Below, in pieces: positions 6,270-10,922 of a stretch of DNA of 10,922 bases. The notes under the pieces are model-generated. The model saw nothing but the letters and a program-made list of their open reading frames with translations. It had not been told where the DNA came from and searched no databases. Numbering within the stretch: position 1 is the stretch's first letter; the number at the start of each line of letters is the position of its first letter. The position numbers were made by a program, and so were the translations under genes. The stretch covers positions 1-10,922 of the forward strand of contig JANDJZ010001064.1 of assembly GCA_027943245.1 (NCBI GenBank), in the 5' to 3' direction. This DNA is from Acanthamoeba sp. SK_2022b (lineage: Eukaryota > Discosea > Longamoebia > Acanthamoebidae).

Positions 6270-9200
6270 GTACACCTTGCCTCAACATCCAACGGTCAGC
6301 GGTCCTAGCTCACTCACCTCTCCTCGCTCACATCCAGCGGCCATGAGCACAAACCTCTTCGGAGACGGTACTCCCAACTCGCGCGCTATCCTGTCGCTCT
6401 GGGCCGATCGCTACACCTACGTGCGAGATGATGTGAGGTACGTAGCTCCGGTGTCCATCGCCCCTGTGAATCATGATCAATGGTCAAATGCTCTCGCGCC
6501 CTCAGCGTCTACTACACGGGAAGTGGTATCAACGAAGCCCTCGTCGCCTACAACAAGCAAAAGCTGGTGCGTGGCTCTTCCATTCTCATTTTATTTTATT
6601 TTATTTCTCTTTATTTTTAGTTCGTCCCAAGCCTTGCGCAGATTGCGCTGAGATTGATAATTGGAGAGCGATCTGCGAGAACATGGACTTAATCGATCTC
6701 TTTTCGGTAGGATTTTATGGGCTCGGACAGAGCGTTGTCCTCCGACCTCATCGGCCAGTTTGGTGATCTGGTGCAGTTCCCGCTGTTCGGGCAGGCCTTG
6801 GTTCTCACCTACAACGTCAACGGCCTCACCGCCACCGACCCCAACCTCGTACGGCTCCCTCGCTACATTTGGCCAAATTATTAATAATGATAATGATATT
6901 ACTATTTGTTTAATTATATTCGCGTGCACAGGTGCTGGACAGGGAGACTGTGGGCCTCATTTGGGCGGGCAACATCACCATGTGGAACGACTCCCGCATC
7001 GCGGCCCTCAACTCGCAGGTCGCCAGCAAGTTGCCCGCCGCCCCCATTCGCCTCGCGTACAACATCAACAATGCTCTCTCGCTGGCCGAGGCGTTCAAGG
7101 TCGCCGTGTCGAGCTTCAGCGACACCTTCCGCACAGCGCTGGCAGTGGCCAACAACTCGTTCGACCTCATGCCTCCCGCTCTCGAAGGGCGCGCGGTCGA
7201 GGCCGGCGATTCGAGCAACCGCACGACCTGGGCTCTGGTTCGCCGCTGACCATGACTTTATTTGGTAATGCCGATGCTGATGCTCATTGGCGGGTTTTGG
7301 GGGGTGCAGGCCACGAGCAACAGCATGACGTTTGTCCTCCAGAGCGACTGCGACGCGGCGGGCCTGCCGTGGGTCAACCTGTACAACAGGGCCGGCCTGC
7401 TCTCGCTCCCGAGCAGGTACTCGGTGCAGGCCGCCATGGCCGAGTTCGACCTGGCCTACAGCGCCGGCAACCTCACCGTCGACATCAGCGACGCGCCGGG
7501 CAACGACTCGTGGCCGCTCGCCACCATGTCCTTCATCCTGCTCAACCGGAGCGTCACCTCCAACGACTGCAACAACGTCGAGGAGCTCATCCGCTTCCTC
7601 GCCTGGACACAGACCAACGACGCGTAGCTTACTCTCTCCCTCTCCCTCCCCTCTCGAGCTCGCGTCGCTGACACCGGCGCATATACCAGGGCGTCGCAGC
7701 TGGCCATCACGAACGGGCTGGTGCCGATCGACGTGAGCCTGCGCGAGAACCTGCTGAACCTCTTCACCGACATCCAGTGCAACAACTCGTCGGCGATCGA
7801 CACGGCCTTCATCGTCGGCGCCGGTCCCCCGCTGCCCATCTTCACGGCGTGGTCGGTCGGCCAGTCGACCAGCCAGGTCACCATCAAGTACTTCGAGACG
7901 ACCGCGCGGCAGGCCAAGAGCCAGCTGGCCACGTCTGACGAGGATTTTGGCACGTCGATCGACGGCATCGACGCCGAGTGGACCACCGCCGTCCCCGACA
8001 TCGCCCTCGCCCCTGCCGCCGTATTCGGCATGGTTCCCAGTGCGCTCCTCCCTCCTCCTCCGGCCCGCCTCCTTATTGAGACGTTGGCAGCAATGACTGA
8101 CTCCCTCCCTCTCTCTCTCTCTCTGCGCGAGACCAGATTACAATTTGGTGGAGCTGGACGGGCTGGATCTGGTGCTCGACTTTGAGACGCTGGCGGCCAT
8201 CTACCTGGGCACCCTCACCATGTGGAACGACCCGCGCATCCTGGCCCTCAACTCTAACGCCACGGTGGCGGCCCTGCCCGCCCGCCCGATCCAGGTCATC
8301 GTGCAGACCTCGAGCTCGCCGATCACCGAGAGCTTCACCACCTTGCTCAACATGACCGTGCCCGCTTTCGCGCAACAGGTCTCGCGAGACTGCCTTTTCC
8401 ATTTTCCAGTTCTTTTCTCACATATTTTCCTTTCATTTCCTTCGTGCCGCACAGGTGGGAGTAACGGACATGGGCATTTTCCCGGTTCAGGATCTGGCCA
8501 CCACGCAGCTGGCCAGCAACTACTCGACACTGGTGTCAACGTTGGCCAGCACCGCCGATGGGTTCGGCGTCACCCTACGTTCTGCCGTTCTCCTGGTACT
8601 GGCTAGACTGGCACGCGGTGCTTGGGTTGAATCACCATCCTCGTCTCTATATAACACGGGCTTCTCGTTGTGCGATGTGTGTGGTGATGTGTTTAGTCGC
8701 GCGGACTTGCTGCGGCAAACATGTACAACAAGGCGGGCGTGTTGGTGCGCGCCAACTCGGCGTCGTATGCGAGTGCGCTGCACAACTATCTGATCTACAC
8801 CAAGGCGCCCACCTACGGGGGCATCATCCTCGGTGCGTTGCGCGCGCCTCTCCGTTCTGTTGTTTCCACCAATTAACCAACTCCTACCAATCGACCGAGA
8901 CAGCCGAGGGAAGTGACAGCTGGCCGCTGTGTGCGTTTGCGGCGTTCATCTATCGGAGCCAGACGATGGAGGACTGCAATAAGGCAGCCGCGCTGGCCAG
9001 CTTCCTCCACTACACGCAGACCAATGCCAGGGCCAGCCTGTCGGCCGCGAGGCAGGGTTACATCCTGGGGTCCAGCGAGCCCGTGCTGAAGAGACTGCTC
9101 CTCAACCAGCTCAAGGCGTTCACGTGCGATGGGGTGGCGGTGAGCGAGATCGCCGCGTGCATCAACGATGGCCAGCTGTGCTCCGATGTCGGGTCATGCG

Positions 9201-9302
9201 TCGACCAGGCGTGCGTGTGCCCGAGCGGAAGGACCGGCCAGTACTGCGAAGACTTCGAATCGGCGAGCTCAGACTCCACCATTGCCATTGGTACAGCGCC
9301 TC

Positions 9303-9349
<47 letters not shown>

Positions 9350-10922
9350 CAAAGCTTTATTTATTAAATTAAAGTTAAACCCTTTAATTTATTTTTAATT
9401 CGCAGCAGTGACTGCGGCGAATCTAACCCTTTTTCGAATTAAATCAATTCAGCGGTGGCAATTCCGGTGGCGGTGATCGTGCTGGTGGCGGTGGCGGGCT
9501 TGATCGTCGTGCTGGTGTTGATCGTGGTCAAGTACACGAGCAACAAGACCGACGACTGGGAGATCGACTACTCGGAGCTCGAGGTGGGCGAGCAGCTGGG
9601 CACCGGCGGCTTCGGCGCGGTCCACAAGGCCATGTGGAAGGGCACCGAAGTGGCCGTCAAGGTCATGGCCGCGGAGAAGGTCACCAAGGACATGGAGAAG
9701 AGCTTCCAGGATGAGGTTCACCCTCTTCTCCCCCACACAACACGCGCACACAACACACAACGCATGGCTGACTCGCTCAACAGGTGCGGGTGATGACTTC
9801 ACTGCGGCATCCGAACGTGGTGCTGTTTATGGCGGCGTCGACCAAGGCCCCCAAGATGTGCATCGGTACAACCCCTGCCTATCCAGAGTGTCGCGTCGTG
9901 TCATGTCTGTTCGTGTGCTCATCTGGTCTTTTTTGTCTCTCCGGTGGTAGTGATGGAGTTCATGTCGCTGGGCTCCCTCTTTGAGGTTCGTCTCTCCTCT
10001 CCCTCCCCCCCACCCAAATGTGGGCGAGCGCTTACGTCTTCGTTGGGGCGCAGTTGCTGCACAACGAGCTCATTCCAGAGATTCCGTTTGCGCTCAAGGC
10101 CAAGATGGCCTACCAGGCCTCCAAGGGCATGCACTTCCTCCACTCGTCGGGCATCGTGCACCGCGACCTCAAGTCGCTCAACCTCCTGCTCGACAACAAG
10201 TGGTGCGTTCCGTAGTTGCTGCAGCAGGCCTCGCTGCGATATGGCAAGCACGCTAAGCTCACAACGCGTTCATACGAATTTCCCAGGAATGTCAAGGTGT
10301 CGGATTTCGGCCTCACCAAGTTTCGCGAGGACGCGCGCAAGGGCGACGCGCAAAAGGACGTTGCCGGCAGCGTGCACTGGACGGCGCCGGAGGTGCTCAA
10401 CGAGTCGGCCGACGTGGACTACATCCTGGCCGACGTCTACTCGTTCGGCATCATCCTGTGGGAGCTCCTCACCCGCGAGCAGCCCTACTTTGGCATGAGG
10501 TTCCCATCACCCCTCCTTCCCCCCAATTTCCTTCAAGGGTGGCTGACCCCTCTCTTGCCAAAGTCTGGCGGCGGTGGCGGTGGCGGTGATCAGGGACGAC
10601 ATCCGGCCGCGGATGCCCGAGGTGCTCACGTGTCCCGCCGAGTACGAGCAGCTGATCAGCAGCTGCTGGCACCGCGACCCGGTCATCAGGCCCACCTTCC
10701 TCGAGATCATGACGCGCCTGTCCTCCATGCACGGCGACTCCACCTCGGCCGGCACCTCGTTCACCTCCCGGAGCTCGTCGTCGAGCGGCGGCGGCGGCGA
10801 CACGAGCGCGCGCGAGGCCAAGGCGACGCGGCGCAGCCTCTACGGCTCGTGGGGGCTGCCGTCGACCCATGGCAGCTCGGCGTCGGCCGGGTCGGCCTCA
10901 TCGTCGAGCGCGTCGAGCGGGT
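6173..10922 (+). CDS. Receptor TKL-type protein kinase with two PstS-like ectodomains (3' partial, spliced)
   Basis: Predicted type I plasma-membrane receptor that would couple an extracellular ligand to a cytoplasmic Ser/Thr (possibly dual-specificity) kinase. Exons: 6173-6269, 6338-6437, 6506-6566, 6711-6848, 6932-7237, 7310-7623, 7690-8039, 8137-8378, 8455-8595, 8697-8832, 8904-9290, 9453-9715, 9784-9865, 9951-9985, 10054-10202, 10287-10499, 10564 to window end. All 16 junctions keep phase, giving 1,124 residues plus one base. Order: signal peptide 1-32, binding domains about 40-345 and 380-690, EGF 714-743, TM 759-783, kinase 797-1057, Ser/Gly-rich linker. The ATG at 6173 is chosen because a signal peptide follows; it is the first ATG in that open frame. 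The 8595|8697 donor is the least certain (8569 and 8587 also keep phase). Related receptors are known in Acanthamoeba, and I recall similar ones in mimivirus. Confidence 0.85.
6338..7689 (+). other. First PstS-like (periplasmic binding protein) domain
   Basis: The domain follows the PstS order: GDGTPNSRAILSLWADRY, VYYTGSGINEAL (the GSG loop), DFMGSDRALSSDLIGQF (matching the DFxxSDxPL motif), FGQALVLTYNVNG, ETVGLIWAGNITMWNDSRI, and a late NDSWPLATMSFILLNRS with FLAWTQTNDA. DFMGSD appears only when intron 6567-6710 is removed. Several N-x-S/T sequons (NIT, NNS, NRT, NLT, NDS, NRS) agree with an extracellular, glycosylated location. The arginine-containing phosphate loop of bacterial PstS is not conserved. 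Confidence 0.82.
7808..9090 (+). other. Second PstS-like domain
   Basis: Begins with VGAGPPLPIFTAW, the typical PstS N-terminus, then VTIKYFETTARQAKSQL, DFGTSIDGIDAEW, VFGMVPNYNLVELDG (joined across 8039|8137), ETLAAIYLGTLTMWNDPRI, NMYNKAGVLV and GSDSWPLCAFAAFIYRSQ with FLHYTQTNARA. The TMWND and SWPL blocks match the first domain, so the two are an internal duplication. GSG and SD motifs are changed to ETT and TSID. Sequons NNS, NAT, NMT and NYS are present. Confidence 0.82.
9158..9247 (+). other. EGF-like module
   Basis: Six cysteines in the pattern C-x6-C-x5-C-x4-C-x-C-x8-C, with the typical ending CVCPSGRTGQYC. It lies between the second binding domain and the membrane helix, as a juxtamembrane spacer or interaction module. 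Confidence 0.8.
9307..9348 (+). repeat. (TTA)14 microsatellite in intron
   Basis: Fourteen perfect TTA units in intron 9291-9452, between the EGF exon and the transmembrane exon. The rest of the intron is AT-rich, with the acceptor TTCAG at 9448-9452 preceded by alternative AGs at 9404-9407. Confidence 0.95.
9455..9529 (+). other. Transmembrane helix
   Basis: Twenty-five uncharged residues beginning VAIPVAVIVLVAVAGLIVV and ending before KYTSNK, with positive charge on the kinase side as expected for a type I receptor. This is the only strong hydrophobic span between the ectodomain and the kinase. Confidence 0.92.
9569..10720 (+). other. TKL-family protein kinase domain, catalytically complete
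   Basis: Glycine loop LGTGGFGAV, VAVK lysine (about residue 827), alpha-C glutamate in SFQDE, LRHPNVVLFMAA, catalytic HRDLKSLNLLLD, DFGLTKF, APE in GSVHWTAPEVL, DVYSFGIILWELLTREQPY and the late W-x2-DP-x2-RP motif. HRDLKSxN and the overall pattern match Raf/CTR1-like TKL kinases rather than classical tyrosine kinases. No active-site residue is missing. The domain is spread over six exons, including one of only 35 nt (9951-9985) encoding VMEFMSLGSLFE. Confidence 0.92.
10721..10922 (+). other. Ser/Gly-rich cytoplasmic linker running off the window
   Basis: After the kinase the reading frame continues as low-complexity Ser/Thr/Gly/Ala sequence (for example SRSSSSSGGGG and SASAGSASSSSASSG) with basic spots (KATRRS). 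There is no stop before the edge. In Acanthamoeba such linkers often precede a cyclase catalytic domain and/or a second kinase domain; that is recall, not shown here. Confidence 0.8.

Noticed and set aside
6661..7671. 336-residue plus-strand open frame
   Set aside because: It is the wrong frame through the first PstS-like domain; its composition (Gln/Arg/His/Ala-rich) is that of a frame-shifted GC-rich exon, while frame-consistent exons give clear PBP motifs.
6338..9290. Bacterial phosphate-transport (pst) gene or bacterial contamination
   Set aside because: The PstS-like coding region is broken by phase-consistent spliceosomal introns and joined in frame to EGF, TM and eukaryotic kinase exons.

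Overview
This is a eukaryotic nuclear window, almost certainly from Acanthamoeba (A. castellanii-like) or a close amoebozoan. The grounds are GC-rich exons with strong G/C third-position preference, many short GT-AG introns (about 57-236 nt, often AT-rich or simple-sequence, with GTACG/GTGCG donors), and gene types typical of that genus: large ankyrin/kelch/BTB proteins and receptor kinases with bacterial-type binding ectodomains. The genus is inferred from recall, not from a search. There is no bacterial operon, CRISPR array, tRNA/rRNA gene or recognisable transposon.

Two genes lie head to tail on the + strand. Gene 1 (2..5675, 5' end outside the window) reads through 19 exons whose phases all agree. 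It encodes at least 1,200 residues: about 10 ankyrin repeats (roughly 2..2080), six kelch repeats forming a predicted beta-propeller (roughly 2095..3807), a BTB domain with a short helical region (3931..4633), a second BTB plus BACK-like region (4776..about 5420), and a hydrophobic segment ending at the last residue (5613..5672). The Kelch-BTB-BTB part resembles LZTR1; ankyrin plus two BTB domains resembles the ABTB family. The likely role is a membrane-anchored CUL3 ubiquitin-ligase adaptor.

Between the genes (5676..6172) lie a strong hairpin next to an AATAAA signal, a cluster of palindromes, and several CCAAT motifs that may be promoter elements of gene 2.

Gene 2 (6173..10922, 3' end outside the window) has 17 exons in the window, again phase-consistent. 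It encodes a type I receptor kinase of at least 1,124 residues: signal peptide, two tandem PstS-like substrate-binding domains, one EGF-like module, a transmembrane helix, a Raf/CTR1-like TKL kinase with all catalytic motifs, and a Ser/Gly-rich linker running off the window.

Introns carry most of the remaining structure: a different microsatellite in many of them, a G-quadruplex motif, one intron that seems to end in CG, and a 44-bp tandem duplication that copies a 3' splice site. The two genes do not obviously act in one pathway.
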